A stretch of 64,000 nucleotides of DNA from Promicromonospora iranensis (GCF_028994775.1 NZ_JAJQMN010000005.1:310001-374000), one strand, 5' to 3'; numbered from the stretch's first letter, positions 51,839-61,277 are shown. The notes: generated by a model from the letters alone, not told the origin. Program-made: numbers and translations.

Positions 51839-54817
51839 ATGAGCGACCTGAGCCCCGCCGAGCGGTACACGGCCTTCCGGTCACAGAGCCGTTCAGCGGC
51901 CGAGCACCCCGAGCTGACCCGGTTCCGGGAGGTCATCGGGTTCGAGCTCGACGACTTCCAGGTGCAGGCCTGCGAGGCCCTCGAACAAGGCCGCGCCGTG
52001 CTCGTGGCGGCCCCCACCGGGGCAGGCAAGACCGTCGTGGGCGAGTTCGCCGTGCACCTGGCGCTCGCCTCGGGCCGCAAGGCGTTCTACACGACCCCCA
52101 TCAAGGCGCTCTCCAACCAGAAGTACGCCGACCTCGTGCGCCGGTACGGGCCCGACAACGTCGGCCTGCTCACCGGTGACACCACCATCAACGGCGACGC
52201 GCCCGTGGTGGTCATGACCACCGAGGTGCTGCGCAACATGCTCTACGCGGGCTCCTCGACCCTCGACGGGCTGGCCTACGTCGTCATGGACGAGGTGCAC
52301 TACCTCGCCGACCGGTTCCGCGGCCCCGTGTGGGAAGAGGTCATCATCCACCTCTCCGACGACGTGCAGCTCGTCTCCCTCAGCGCGACCGTGTCCAACG
52401 CGGAGGAGTTCGGCGACTGGCTCGAGATGGTGCGGGGCGACACCGCCGTCGTCGTCTCCGAACGGCGGCCCGTGCCGCTGTGGCAGCACGTCCTGATGTC
52501 CTCGCCCGAGCCGCGAGGCAAGCCGCGCCTCCTGGACCTGTACGCCGGGCACGTCGACCCGACCGACCCCGGCACCAGCCCGCCCATCAACCCCGACCTG
52601 TCCGCCGCGTTCCGGTCCGGGCGCGGCGGCAACCGCCCCGGCGACTACGGCGGACGGCGCGGACGCGGCGCCGGCCGCGGTCGCGGGGACCGCGGATACC
52701 GCGGCGCGGGCGGGCGCCGCAGCGACGACAGCGCAGGAGGCATCGGCCCGAGCCGGCGCACCCCGCCGCGGTTCATCGTCATCGACGCCCTGAACGCCGA
52801 CGCCCTGCTGCCCGCGATCTACTTCGTGTTCTCCCGCGCCGGCTGCGAGGCCGCCGTCGACCAGTGCCTCAAGGCCGGGCTGCGGCTGACCAGCCCCCAG
52901 GAGGAAGCGACCATCCGGTCCGTCGTGGAGGAGCGCACCGCCGCCATCCCGCCCGAGGACCTCGACGTGCTCGGCTACTGGTCCTGGTCCCAGGCCCTGG
53001 CCCGCGGTGTCGCAGCCCACCACGCAGGCATGCTCCCCGTGTTCAAGGAGACCGTCGAGGACCTGTTCTCGCGCGGTCTCGTCAAGGTCGTGTTCGCCAC
53101 CGAGACCCTCGCGCTCGGCATCAACATGCCCGCCCGGTCCGTCGTCCTGGACAAGCTCGTCAAGTGGGACGGCACCAGCCACGTCCCCGTCACCCCCGGC
53201 GAGTTCACGCAGCTCACGGGCCGCGCCGGCCGCCGCGGCATCGACATCGAGGGCCACGCCGTCGTCGTCGACCACCCTGCCCTGGACCCCGTGGCGCTGG
53301 CCGGCCTCGCGTCCAAGCGCCTGTACCCGCTCAAGTCCAGCTTCCGGCCCACGTACAACATGGCCGTCAACCTCGTCGCCCAGGTGGGCCGCGACCGCGC
53401 CCGCGAGGTCCTGGAGACCTCCTTCGCGCAGTTCCAGGCCGACCGCGGCGTCGTCGGCCTCGCCAAGCAGGCCCAGGCTCACGCCGAGGCCCTCGACGGG
53501 TACGCCAAGGCCATGTCCTGCACCGAAGGCGACTTCGGCCAGTACATGGACCTGCGCCGCGCCATCAAGGACCGCGAGAAGGAGCTGTCCCGCGCCGCCT
53601 CCGGCGCCGAACGGGCCGAGATCGTAGCCTCCCTGGAGCGGCTGCGCCGCGGCGACGTCGTCGAGGTGCCGACCGGGCGACGACGCGGGTACGTCCTCGT
53701 GCTCGACCCGGGCGAGCCCGGCGGGTTCGACGGGCCTCGCCCCACCGTGCTCACCCAGGAACGCCAGGTCAAGAAGCTGACCCTCGCCGACGCGCCCGCC
53801 GGCCTCGAGACCGTCACCACCGTCAAGATCCCCAAGGCGTTCAACCCCCGCAAGCCCGACGCCCGCCGCGACCTCGTCTCGTCCATGCGCAACGCGCTGG
53901 GCGCCCTGGCCGACGACGTCCCCTCGGCCCACTCCACCAGCACCCCCGCCGGCCGGCGGGCAGGGAGCGCCGCACGCGGCGGCAAGTCCCTGGCCGGACG
54001 CCGCTCCGACGCCTCGACCGACGCCGAGCTCGCCCGGCTGCGCAAGGCGCTCAAGGCCCACCCGTGCCACGCCTGCCCCGAGCGTGACGACCACGCCCGC
54101 TGGGCCGAGCGCTGGAACAAGCTCAAGCGGGAGCACGACCAGCTCGTGCGGCGCGTCGAGGGCCGCACCGGGTCGATCGCCCGCACCTTCGACCGCACCC
54201 TCGACGTGCTGCTCACCCTCGGCTACCTGCAGCGGACCGGGCCGGACGGCGCGGGACGAGACGCAGGAGCGCCCGACGGCGCGGTACAGGGTCCTGGCAG
54301 GACCCGCGTGACCGACGACGGCCGCTGGTTGCGCCGCCTGTACGCGGAGAACGACCTGCTGCTCGCCGAGTGCCTGCGCCGCGGCGTGTGGGACGGGCTC
54401 GACGCGGCAGGCCTGGCCGCCGTCGTCTCGACGGTGGTGTACCAGGGGCGCCGCGACGACGCCCCCGACCCCTACATCCCCGGCGGCCCGACCGGACGCC
54501 TCGCGGGCGTCCTGGACGACACGCAGCGCGTGTGGTCCGAGGTCGACGACCTCGAGGAGGCGCACGGCATCGAGGCCACCGGTCCGCTCGACCTCGGCCT
54601 GGTCGGCGCGATGTACCGGTGGGCGTCCGGCAAGGGGCTGGACAGCGTGCTGCGCGGCTCCGACCTCGCCGCCGGCGACTTCGTGCGCTGGTGCAAGCAG
54701 GTCATCGACGTGCTCGACCAGCTCGGCGGTGCCGCACCGTCGGACAAGCTGCGCACCACCGCGCGCAAGGCCCAGGACGCGGTGCTGCGAGGAGTGGTCG
54801 CGTACTCGAGCCTCTGA
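51839..54817 (+). CDS. helY: Mtr4/Ski2-like DExH RNA helicase HelY
   Basis: 992 residues. Walker A AAPTGAGKT (about 56-64), motif II DEVH (about 151-154), SATVSN, TETLALGINMPARSVVLD and motif VI QLTGRAGRRGIDIEG. The C-terminal DSHCT-like domain has CHACPERDDHARWAERWNKLKREH and FVRWCKQVIDVLDQL. A Gly/Arg-rich insertion (about 258-305, with RGRGAGRGRGDRGYRG) sits between the RecA-like domains. Leaderless start behind TAGGCT with a six-base gap; the upstream GTG is not needed. Confidence 0.9.
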   Translation: MSDLSPAERYTAFRSQSRSAAEHPELTRFREVIGFELDDFQVQACEALEQGRAVLVAAPTGAGKTVVGEFAVHLALASGRKAFYTTPIKALSNQKYADLVRRYGPDNVGLLTGDTTINGDAPVVVMTTEVLRNMLYAGSSTLDGLAYVVMDEVHYLADRFRGPVWEEVIIHLSDDVQLVSLSATVSNAEEFGDWLEMVRGDTAVVVSERRPVPLWQHVLMSSPEPRGKPRLLDLYAGHVDPTDPGTSPPINPDLSAAFRSGRGGNRPGDYGGRRGRGAGRGRGDRGYRGAGGRRSDDSAGGIGPSRRTPPRFIVIDALNADALLPAIYFVFSRAGCEAAVDQCLKAGLRLTSPQEEATIRSVVEERTAAIPPEDLDVLGYWSWSQALARGVAAHHAGMLPVFKETVEDLFSRGLVKVVFATETLALGINMPARSVVLDKLVKWDGTSHVPVTPGEFTQLTGRAGRRGIDIEGHAVVVDHPALDPVALAGLASKRLYPLKSSFRPTYNMAVNLVAQVGRDRAREVLETSFAQFQADRGVVGLAKQAQAHAEALDGYAKAMSCTEGDFGQYMDLRRAIKDREKELSRAASGAERAEIVASLERLRRGDVVEVPTGRRRGYVLVLDPGEPGGFDGPRPTVLTQERQVKKLTLADAPAGLETVTTVKIPKAFNPRKPDARRDLVSSMRNALGALADDVPSAHSTSTPAGRRAGSAARGGKSLAGRRSDASTDAELARLRKALKAHPCHACPERDDHARWAERWNKLKREHDQLVRRVEGRTGSIARTFDRTLDVLLTLGYLQRTGPDGAGRDAGAPDGAVQGPGRTRVTDDGRWLRRLYAENDLLLAECLRRGVWDGLDAAGLAAVVSTVVYQGRRDDAPDPYIPGGPTGRLAGVLDDTQRVWSEVDDLEEAHGIEATGPLDLGLVGAMYRWASGKGLDSVLRGSDLAAGDFVRWCKQVIDVLDQLGGAAPSDKLRTTARKAQDAVLRGVVAYSSL

Positions 54818-54919
54818 CCCGCCCGGCCGCCGTGCCTGACCGCTGTGCCCTGACCGCTGTGCCCTGACAGCGGCGCCCCGGCAGCGGCGCCGGGCCAGGG
54901 GATCGCATACAGTTCCCAC

Positions 54920-56701
54920 GTGAGCCAGCCTGTCCGATCCATCCTGTACCGCAACGGTGTCATCCATTCCTCGGCGGACCCCTTCGCCGAGGCGATCCTC
55001 GTCGACGACGGCGTGGTGGCGTGGCTCGGTGCCGACGACACCGCAGCCGGCCTCGCGGCGCGCGCCGACCGGGTCATCGACCTCGACGGCGCCCTGGTGA
55101 CACCCGGCTTCGTCGACGCGCACGCCCACGTGCTGGAGACGGGTCTGTCGAGCGACGCGGTGGACCTCACGCCCGCCGGGGGAGTGCACTCCCTCGCCGA
55201 CGCGCTGGCCGTACTCCACGAGGGCGCCCGGCGGCTCGCGGCCGCTGACCCGTCCGGAGACCAGGTGCTGCTGGCCTTCGGCTGGGACGAGCAGGCCTGG
55301 CCGGAGCAGCGCACGTTCACCCGGCAGGAGCTCGACGACGCCTGCGGTGGCCGCCCCGTGTACGCCGCCCGCGTCGACGTGCACTCCGCCGTCGTCTCCA
55401 CCACGATGGCCGCCCGCGCCGGCATCGAGCGCGACCCCGCCTGGACCGGCATGGGACTGTCCGGCTCCGGCTGGTCCGACGCCCCCGCCGACACCGGCCT
55501 GGTCACCGCCGACCTGCACCACACGGTGCGCGACGTCGCCCACGCGCTGTCGCCCGAACGGCGCACCCGCCTCTACCGCGAGACTCTCGCCGCATGGGCC
55601 GCACGTGGCGTCGTGTCCGTGCACGAGATGAGCGGCGCGCACCTCGACACCCGGGCCGGCCTCGCCGAGCTGTACGCCATGACGACGCACTCCGTGATCG
55701 CGGAGGCCGTCGCCGACCCGGCCGTGCCCGCCCTGCCCCACCTCGCCGCCTACCGCGGCGAGCTGTGCACCACCGTCGACGAGGCCCGCGCGCTGCTCGC
55801 CGAGCTGCCGTTCCTCACCGGGATCGGTGGCGACCTCAACGTGGACGGCTCCATCGGCTCCCGTACCGCCGCCCTGCGCAGCCCGTACTCCGACCTGCCT
55901 CTGGACCCGTCGTCCGGTTCCTTCGCCGGCGCCCTCACCAACGCCGACGGCACCCCGTGGACCGGCAACCTGTACCTGTCCGCCGAGCAGATCGCCCACC
56001 ACCTGGCCGCCGTGCAGGGCGCGGGCGTCCAGGGCGCGTTCCACGTCATCGGGGACCGCGCCATGGACACGATGGTGCTCGGGCTCCAGATCGCCGCCCA
56101 GCTGACCGGCGAGAGCACCGTACGCGCCGGTCACCACCGCATCGAGCACGGACTGTTCGTGGACGCGACCACGCTCGCCGCGCTGCTCGTGCAGGGCGTC
56201 GGGCTGTCGGTCCAGCCGGCGTTCGACTCGGCCTTCGGCGGCAGCAAGGGCGTCTACGCCTCCCGCCTCGGCGCCATGCGCGCCGGCTCGCTCATGCCGT
56301 TCGCCGACCTCGCCCAGGCCGGCGTACCGCTCGCCTTCGGGTCCGACACCCCGGTCACCCCCGTGGACCCCTGGCAGGGCGTGCGCGCGGCCACCAGCCA
56401 CGAGGACCCCGACCAGCGCATCTCCGCGGGCGCCGCGTTCCGGGCCCACACCCGCGGCGGCTGGCGCCTGGCCGGGCTCGACCACACCGGCGCCGGGCAG
56501 CTGCGGGTCGGCGCGCCCGCGCACCTGGCCGTCTGGCGCGCCGAACAGCTCGGCGTGCAGGCGGCGCCCGGCCGCCTCAGCTCCTGGAGCGAGGAGGCCC
56601 GCGCCGGCACACCCCTGCTGCCCGACCTGTCACCCGACGCCGTCGAGCCCGAGTGCCTCCACACGATGCGTGACGGCGTCATCCTGCACGACACGTTCTG
56701 A
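54920..56701 (+). CDS. Metal-dependent amidohydrolase (family 3, YtcJ-like)
   Basis: 593 residues. TPGFVDAHAHVLETG is the first metal site, KTA-like binding is replaced in this family, HRIEHGLFVD carries later His ligands, and FGSDTPVTPVDPWQGVRAA holds the catalytic Asp. Substrates of YtcJ-like enzymes are poorly known (N-acyl or carbamoyl bonds). Leaderless GTG behind TACAGT with a six-base gap. Its own unit between helY and lnt. Confidence 0.85.
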   Translation: MSQPVRSILYRNGVIHSSADPFAEAILVDDGVVAWLGADDTAAGLAARADRVIDLDGALVTPGFVDAHAHVLETGLSSDAVDLTPAGGVHSLADALAVLHEGARRLAAADPSGDQVLLAFGWDEQAWPEQRTFTRQELDDACGGRPVYAARVDVHSAVVSTTMAARAGIERDPAWTGMGLSGSGWSDAPADTGLVTADLHHTVRDVAHALSPERRTRLYRETLAAWAARGVVSVHEMSGAHLDTRAGLAELYAMTTHSVIAEAVADPAVPALPHLAAYRGELCTTVDEARALLAELPFLTGIGGDLNVDGSIGSRTAALRSPYSDLPLDPSSGSFAGALTNADGTPWTGNLYLSAEQIAHHLAAVQGAGVQGAFHVIGDRAMDTMVLGLQIAAQLTGESTVRAGHHRIEHGLFVDATTLAALLVQGVGLSVQPAFDSAFGGSKGVYASRLGAMRAGSLMPFADLAQAGVPLAFGSDTPVTPVDPWQGVRAATSHEDPDQRISAGAAFRAHTRGGWRLAGLDHTGAGQLRVGAPAHLAVWRAEQLGVQAAPGRLSSWSEEARAGTPLLPDLSPDAVEPECLHTMRDGVILHDTF

Positions 56702-56836
56702 AACCCCCGACCCCACGTGGTCGTGAGCGCGACCGCTGCGACAAACCTGCCCGACAGGGACGCAATGATCACGCCCACGACCCGGGGCGAGCGGAGGTGG
56801 CGCGGGAGGCCCGGTTCGCGCCGGTAGGCTGCGGTC

Positions 56837-58591
56837 GTGCGCCTGCCTGAGCCGTCCCGGCTGCTGTCCCTGTTCCTCGCGGTGGCCGGTGGCCTCCTCC
56901 TCTGGTCCGCGTTCCCCGACGCCGGAGTGTGGCCCGCCGCCTTCGTCGCCGTCGCCGTCCTGTACTGGGCGCTCGGCCGTGACGGTGCCTGGTGGAACTT
57001 CCTCGTCGGGTTCCTGTTCGGCCTCACCTTCTTCCTGCCCCACCTGTGGTGGGCGCACGAGTCGACCGAGGCCGCGCCATGGATCGCCATGTCGGCGGTC
57101 GAGGCCCTGTTCCTCGCCGTGTTCGGCGCCGGATGGACCTGGGTACGCCGGGCACGGTTCCTGCGCCGCCGCGGATGGCGGCTCGCCGCCGCGTTCGCCG
57201 TCCTGTTCGTGGCGGTGGAGCAGTGGCGCGCCGAGATCCCGTTCGGCGGGTTCCCCTGGGGCCGCCTCGCCTGGGCGATGGTCGACGCCCCGACCGGGCG
57301 CGCCGCCTGGCTCGGTGGCACCGTCGCGGTGAGCCTGCTGGTCGCGTTCGCCGGCGTGCTGCTGGCCCTGGCCGTGGCCGGTCTCGTCCGCGCGGCCCAG
57401 CTCCGCACCCTCCGGTCGAACAGCGACACCCGGGCGAACGGCGACGCCGTCGCACCGGCGGGCGGCGGCCCCCGGCACTCCACACCCGGACGCGAGGCAC
57501 GCCGCGCCGCTGCGGCCCTCGCCCTGGCGGTCGCGGTCGCCGTCGTGCCGCTGGTGCTGCCGCTGGCCACGTCCGCGAGCGCCGGCGCCGTCGAGACGCC
57601 GGAGGGCAACGAGGTGTACGACGCGGGAAGTGATCTGGCCGAGGACGGAACGCTGTGGGCGGGCGCGGTCCAGGGCAACGTGGGGGAGCCGGGCCTTGGT
57701 GCGTTCGCGAACCGGGCCGAGGTGCTGAACAACCACCTGGAGGGTACGTACACGCTGGCCGAGGACTACGCGGGCGAGCTGGACGTGGTGCTGTGGCCGG
57801 AGAACGGGAGCGACCTGGACCCGCAGACGACGCCGGATGTCGCGCGAGGGCTGGACGAGGCGGCGGCTGCCGTGGGGGCGCCGATCCTGGTGGGGGCGCA
57901 GGAGTTCCCGGAGTCGGGTGGGCGGTACAACGTGTCGTTGCTGTGGCAGGCGGGCGACGGCGTGATCGGCCGGTATGCGAAGCAGCATCCGGCGCCGTTC
58001 GGTGAGTACATCCCGATGCGGCCTTTCCTGCGGCTGCTGTCGGACCAGGTGGACCGGGTGACGACGGACATGATTCCGGGGGTGAACCCGCCGTACGTGG
58101 ACGTGCCGAGCCGCCTCGGCCAGGGTGACTACCGGATGGGCACGATCATCTGTTTCGAGGTGGCGTACGACGAGATCATCCGGGACGCGGTCCTGAAGGG
58201 TGCGCAGGTGCTGGTGATCCCGACGAACAACGCGTCGTTCGGGTTCACGGCGGAGTCGACGCAGCAGCTGGCGATGTCGCGGATGCAGGCGATGACGACG
58301 GGTCGGGCTGCGGTGCAGATCTCGACGGTGGGGGTGTCGGGTGTGATCACGCCGGACGGCACGGTCGTGCGCCGGACGGGGCTGTTCACGGATGACGAGT
58401 TCGTGGCGAACCTGCCGTTGCGGTCCTCGATCACGCCGGCCGTGGCTCTGGGGTACTGGCCGGGCTGGGTGGTCGGTGGTCTCGCGGTGGTCCTCGTGGT
58501 GACGGGTGTCGTGGGCGGGTTGGGTACGCGCAGGCGGGTGCGTGCGCAGGCCGCGCCTGTGGTGGATGGCGCCGAGAGCCGGAGCCGGTAG
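56837..58591 (+). CDS. lnt: Apolipoprotein N-acyltransferase
   Basis: 584 residues. N-terminal membrane helices, then a nitrilase-fold domain with the catalytic Glu in LWPENGSD, Lys in KQHPAPFGEYIPM and Cys in GTIICFEVAYDE. It adds the third acyl chain to lipoproteins in the membrane. A low-complexity polar stretch (about 190-215) separates the parts, and a final helix near the C-terminus anchors it. Leaderless GTG behind TAGGCT. Codon third positions change from C-rich to G-rich near 57,600. Confidence 0.9.
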   Translation: MRLPEPSRLLSLFLAVAGGLLLWSAFPDAGVWPAAFVAVAVLYWALGRDGAWWNFLVGFLFGLTFFLPHLWWAHESTEAAPWIAMSAVEALFLAVFGAGWTWVRRARFLRRRGWRLAAAFAVLFVAVEQWRAEIPFGGFPWGRLAWAMVDAPTGRAAWLGGTVAVSLLVAFAGVLLALAVAGLVRAAQLRTLRSNSDTRANGDAVAPAGGGPRHSTPGREARRAAAALALAVAVAVVPLVLPLATSASAGAVETPEGNEVYDAGSDLAEDGTLWAGAVQGNVGEPGLGAFANRAEVLNNHLEGTYTLAEDYAGELDVVLWPENGSDLDPQTTPDVARGLDEAAAAVGAPILVGAQEFPESGGRYNVSLLWQAGDGVIGRYAKQHPAPFGEYIPMRPFLRLLSDQVDRVTTDMIPGVNPPYVDVPSRLGQGDYRMGTIICFEVAYDEIIRDAVLKGAQVLVIPTNNASFGFTAESTQQLAMSRMQAMTTGRAAVQISTVGVSGVITPDGTVVRRTGLFTDDEFVANLPLRSSITPAVALGYWPGWVVGGLAVVLVVTGVVGGLGTRRRVRAQAAPVVDGAESRSR

Positions 58592-58637
58592 CCCGAGCCG
58601 TTCGGTACGACCAGCGGCCACAGAAACCAGCCGGCGC

Positions 58638-58691
58638 AGAGAAAGACCGTCGGGTCCGGGCCACATGGCCCGGACCCGACGGTCTTTCTCT
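58638..58691. terminator. Bidirectional terminator between lnt and rbpA (25-bp stem)
   Basis: The arms 58638-58662 and 58667-58691 are perfectly complementary, with a four-base ACAT loop. The stem ends in AGAGAAAG/CTTTCTCT, giving U-rich RNA on both strands. Confidence 0.9.
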
Positions 58692-58738
58692 CGCTGTCAG
58701 TCGCTGCTGACGGTCACGGGGACCGTCGGTGCGGGCTG

Positions 58739-59083
58739 TCAGGCGGAGCGGCGGAGCTTGCCTGCTCGCAGCAGCTCGAGGCGCTCGTCGAGCAGGTCCT
58801 CGAGCTCCTTGACCGTGCGGCGCTCCAGCAGCATGTCCCAGTGGGTGCGCTGGGGCTTTGTCGCCTTGGGCTCCGGCTTCTCTGCGTCGCGCAGCAGGGC
58901 CTCCTCGCCGCAGCGGCACTCCCAGATCGGGGGTACGTCCGCGTCGGTGGCGAAGGGCAGGATGATGGTGTGGCCGTTGGGGCAGTCGTAGTAGGCCTGG
59001 AACCGAGGGGCGAAGTCCACGCCCTCGTCGGACTCCATGCTCTTACTACCGATGCTCATACCGCGCAGGGACCGGTCGGGCAC
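58739..59083 (-). CDS. rbpA: RNA polymerase-binding protein RbpA
   Basis: 114 residues. FAPRFQAYYDCPNGH and WECRCGEEALL give the zinc-type Cys/His site, and KPQRTHWDMLLERRTVKELEDLLDERLELL is the sigma-interacting C-terminal half. RbpA stabilises RNA polymerase with principal sigma factors. The GTG start has GGAGGA five bases upstream. A SigR/SigH-type promoter lies about 50 bases upstream. Confidence 0.93.
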   Translation of the reverse strand: MPDRSLRGMSIGSKSMESDEGVDFAPRFQAYYDCPNGHTIILPFATDADVPPIWECRCGEEALLRDAEKPEPKATKPQRTHWDMLLERRTVKELEDLLDERLELLRAGKLRRSA

Positions 59084-59136
59084 GATGTCCTCCAGAGGGT
59101 TGTCGGGATAGGTGGCGGAAAAAGGTCCGTAGTGCC

Positions 59137-59162
59137 AACGCGGGGACCCTCTGCGATGTTCC
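59137..59162 (-). promoter_or_regulatory. SigR/SigH-type promoter of rbpA
   Basis: On the minus strand GGAAC is followed after exactly 18 bases by GTTG, the spacing of SigR/SigH promoters (GGAAT-N18-GTT). rbpA is a known SigR target in Streptomyces coelicolor. Confidence 0.75.
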
Positions 59163-59196
59163 AGCCGTTCCAGCCGTCTATGTTCCAGCCGTCTGA
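59157..59196 (-). repeat. Three direct copies of ACGGCTGGAA upstream of rbpA
   Basis: ACGGCTGGAA occurs three times on the minus strand, two copies followed by CAT. The last copy supplies the GGAAC -35 of the promoter. They may be slippage copies or binding sites. Confidence 0.65.
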
Positions 59197-59300
59197 TCAG
59201 GCTACGCGTCAGATGTGCGCTCGCAAGCGCACTCCGGGCAAACTGGGCGTGGATGTGCGCGATCTCACGTGTGTAGCGGCAGGTGAGAGCGGACCCGGTG

Positions 59301-59326
59301 GGAACAATCGACACTAGCAGCAGGTT
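59301..59326 (+). promoter_or_regulatory. SigR/SigH-type promoter of the flavin oxidoreductase operon
   Basis: GGGAAC on the plus strand is followed by an 18-base spacer and GTTG. It lies about 80 bases upstream of the oxidoreductase ATG, facing away from the rbpA promoter. Confidence 0.65.
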
Positions 59327-59338
59327 GTGAGCAGTGTT

Positions 59339-59352
59339 CATGCATCTGCATG
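59339..59352 (+). promoter_or_regulatory. Palindrome CATGCATCTGCATG
   Basis: Perfect six-base half-sites with a two-base centre, just downstream of the predicted transcription start of the oxidoreductase operon. The position suits a repressor operator. No regulator is suggested by the neighbours. Confidence 0.45.
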
Positions 59353-59407
59353 GATAGCTCGACAAGAAGAGCTTCAGCAGGAACACGATCATGGGGAGCG
59401 CGGCATC

Positions 59408-60565
59408 ATGCAGTTCGGGATCTTCAGTGTCAGCGACGTGACGACGGACCCGACGACGGGGCACACCCCGGACGACACCGAACGCGTCCGGGCGATGCTC
59501 ACCATCGCCAAGCACGCGGACGAGGCCGGCCTGGACGTGTTCGCCACGGGTGAGCACCACAACCCGCCGTTCGTGGCCTCCAGCCCCACGACGATGCTCG
59601 GCTACCTGGCCGGCGTCACCAAGAACATCACCCTGTCCACCGCGACCACCCTGATCACCACGAACGACCCGGTACGGATCGCGGAGGAGTACGCGATGCT
59701 GCAGGTCATCTCGGACGGTCGCATGGACCTGATGATGGGCCGCGGCAACACCGGCCCGGTGTACCCGTGGTTCGGGCAGGACATCCGGCAGGGCATCCCG
59801 CTCGCGATCGAGAACTACGCCCTGGTGCGCAGGCTCTGGACCGAGGACGTCGTGGACTGGGAGGGCAAGTTCCGCACCCCGCTGCAGGGCTTCACCGCCA
59901 CCCCGCGCCCGCTGGACGGTGTGCCGCCGTTCGTGTGGCACGGCTCGATCCGCAGCCCCGAGATCGCCGAGCAGGCCGCCTACTACGGTGACGGGTTCCT
60001 GCACAACAACATCTTCTGGCCCATCAGCCACACCAAGCAGATGATCGCGTTCTACCGGCAACGGTTCGAGCACTACGGCCACGGCCGCGCCGACCAGGCG
60101 ATCGTGGGCCTGGGCGGGCAGGCGTTCATCCGGAAGAACAGCCAGGCCGCGTGGGACGAGTTCCGCCCCTACTTCGACAACGCGCCCGTCTACGGGCACG
60201 GCCCGTCCATGGAGGACTTCACCCGGGACACGCCGCTGACCGTCGGCTCACCCCAGCAGGTCATCGACCGGTACGGGTCCTTCATCGACGACGTCGGCTA
60301 CTACCAGCGTCAGCTGTTCCTGATCGACCACGCCGGCCTGCCGCTGAAGACCGTGCTGGAACAGATCGACCTGCTGGCGTCGGACGTCGTGCCCGAGCTG
60401 CGCAAGATCGCCGAGACCAAGCGCCCCGCCGACGTGCCCGCCAACCCGCCCACCCACACCGAACGCGTCGCCGCCGCCCAGGCCAAGGGCAAGGCCGGCG
60501 CCACGCACGTCGGTGACGGCGGGGACGAGTACACCGGCAAGCGCGCAGAGGAAGTGCTGTCATGA
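59408..60565 (+). CDS. LLM-class flavin-dependent oxidoreductase (CE1758 family)
   Basis: 385 residues. MQFGIFSVSDVTTDPTTG is the CE1758-family start (an upstream GTG frame is not similar). EHHNPPFVASSPTTML, GNTGPVYPWFGQDIRQG and FVWHGSIRSPEIAEQAA fit a luciferase-like monooxygenase. It needs reduced flavin, which the next gene probably supplies. The stop overlaps that gene (ATGA). The substrate is unknown. Confidence 0.87.
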   Translation: MQFGIFSVSDVTTDPTTGHTPDDTERVRAMLTIAKHADEAGLDVFATGEHHNPPFVASSPTTMLGYLAGVTKNITLSTATTLITTNDPVRIAEEYAMLQVISDGRMDLMMGRGNTGPVYPWFGQDIRQGIPLAIENYALVRRLWTEDVVDWEGKFRTPLQGFTATPRPLDGVPPFVWHGSIRSPEIAEQAAYYGDGFLHNNIFWPISHTKQMIAFYRQRFEHYGHGRADQAIVGLGGQAFIRKNSQAAWDEFRPYFDNAPVYGHGPSMEDFTRDTPLTVGSPQQVIDRYGSFIDDVGYYQRQLFLIDHAGLPLKTVLEQIDLLASDVVPELRKIAETKRPADVPANPPTHTERVAAAQAKGKAGATHVGDGGDEYTGKRAEEVLS

Positions 60566-61236
60566 CCGACTCCACCGAGCGCACCACCACGGAGCGCACC
60601 ACCACCGAGCGCACGATCGCCGTCGTGCACGCCGGGCTGGGACAGCCCTCCTCGACCCGCCTGCTGGCCGACCGGCTCGCCGGTGCCACCGTGCGCGAGC
60701 TGGAGGCGCTCGGCCACGACGTGACCGTCGAGGTGATCGAGCTGCGCGACCACGGGCACGCGATCATCGACGCCATGCTCACCGGGTTCCCCACCGGTGA
60801 CCTCGCCGACGCCATCGAGACGATCACCCGGGCGGACGCCGTCATCGCCGTCACCCCGCTGTTCACCACCACCTACTCAGGGCTGTTCAAGTCCTTCGTC
60901 GACATCCTCGACAAGGAAGCCCTCACCGGCATGCCCGTCCTGCTCGGCGCGACCGGCGGCACACCCCGCCACTCGCTCGCGCTCGAGTACTCGCTGCGCC
61001 CGCTGTTCACCTACCTCCGGGCCGACGTCGTCACCACCTCGGTGTTCGCCGCCACCGACGACTGGGCACAAGCCGCGGGCAACGGGCACGGTGACGGGGG
61101 CGGATCCCTGCCGCAGCGGATCGAACGAGCCGGCCGTTCCCTGGCCGCCCTCGTGTTCGCACGCGGTGAGCACGCCAAGCCGGCCGACCCGTTCTCGAGC
61201 ACCCCGAGCTTCCTGGACATGCTCGGCGGGGACTGA
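60562..61236 (+). CDS. NADPH-dependent FMN reductase (CE1759 family)
   Basis: 224 residues. IAVVHAGLGQPSSTRLLADRLA is the flavodoxin-like phosphate loop, and VIAVTPLFTTTYSGLFKSFVDIL is the typical flavin site. With the upstream oxidoreductase it forms a two-component flavin system. Low-complexity TERTTTER repeats start the protein. A terminator follows. Confidence 0.87.
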   Translation: MTDSTERTTTERTTTERTIAVVHAGLGQPSSTRLLADRLAGATVRELEALGHDVTVEVIELRDHGHAIIDAMLTGFPTGDLADAIETITRADAVIAVTPLFTTTYSGLFKSFVDILDKEALTGMPVLLGATGGTPRHSLALEYSLRPLFTYLRADVVTTSVFAATDDWAQAAGNGHGDGGGSLPQRIERAGRSLAALVFARGEHAKPADPFSSTPSFLDMLGGD

Positions 61237-61277
61237 GCCCGGGCCGGACGGGGCAGAAGCCCTGGTCGGCGAGTCAC

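Noticed and set aside
51893-56524. 1543-codon open frame on the minus strand across helY and the amidohydrolase gene
   Set aside because: It mirrors two well-supported genes on the other strand. Long stop-free antisense frames are expected at this GC content, and the product has no recognisable motifs.
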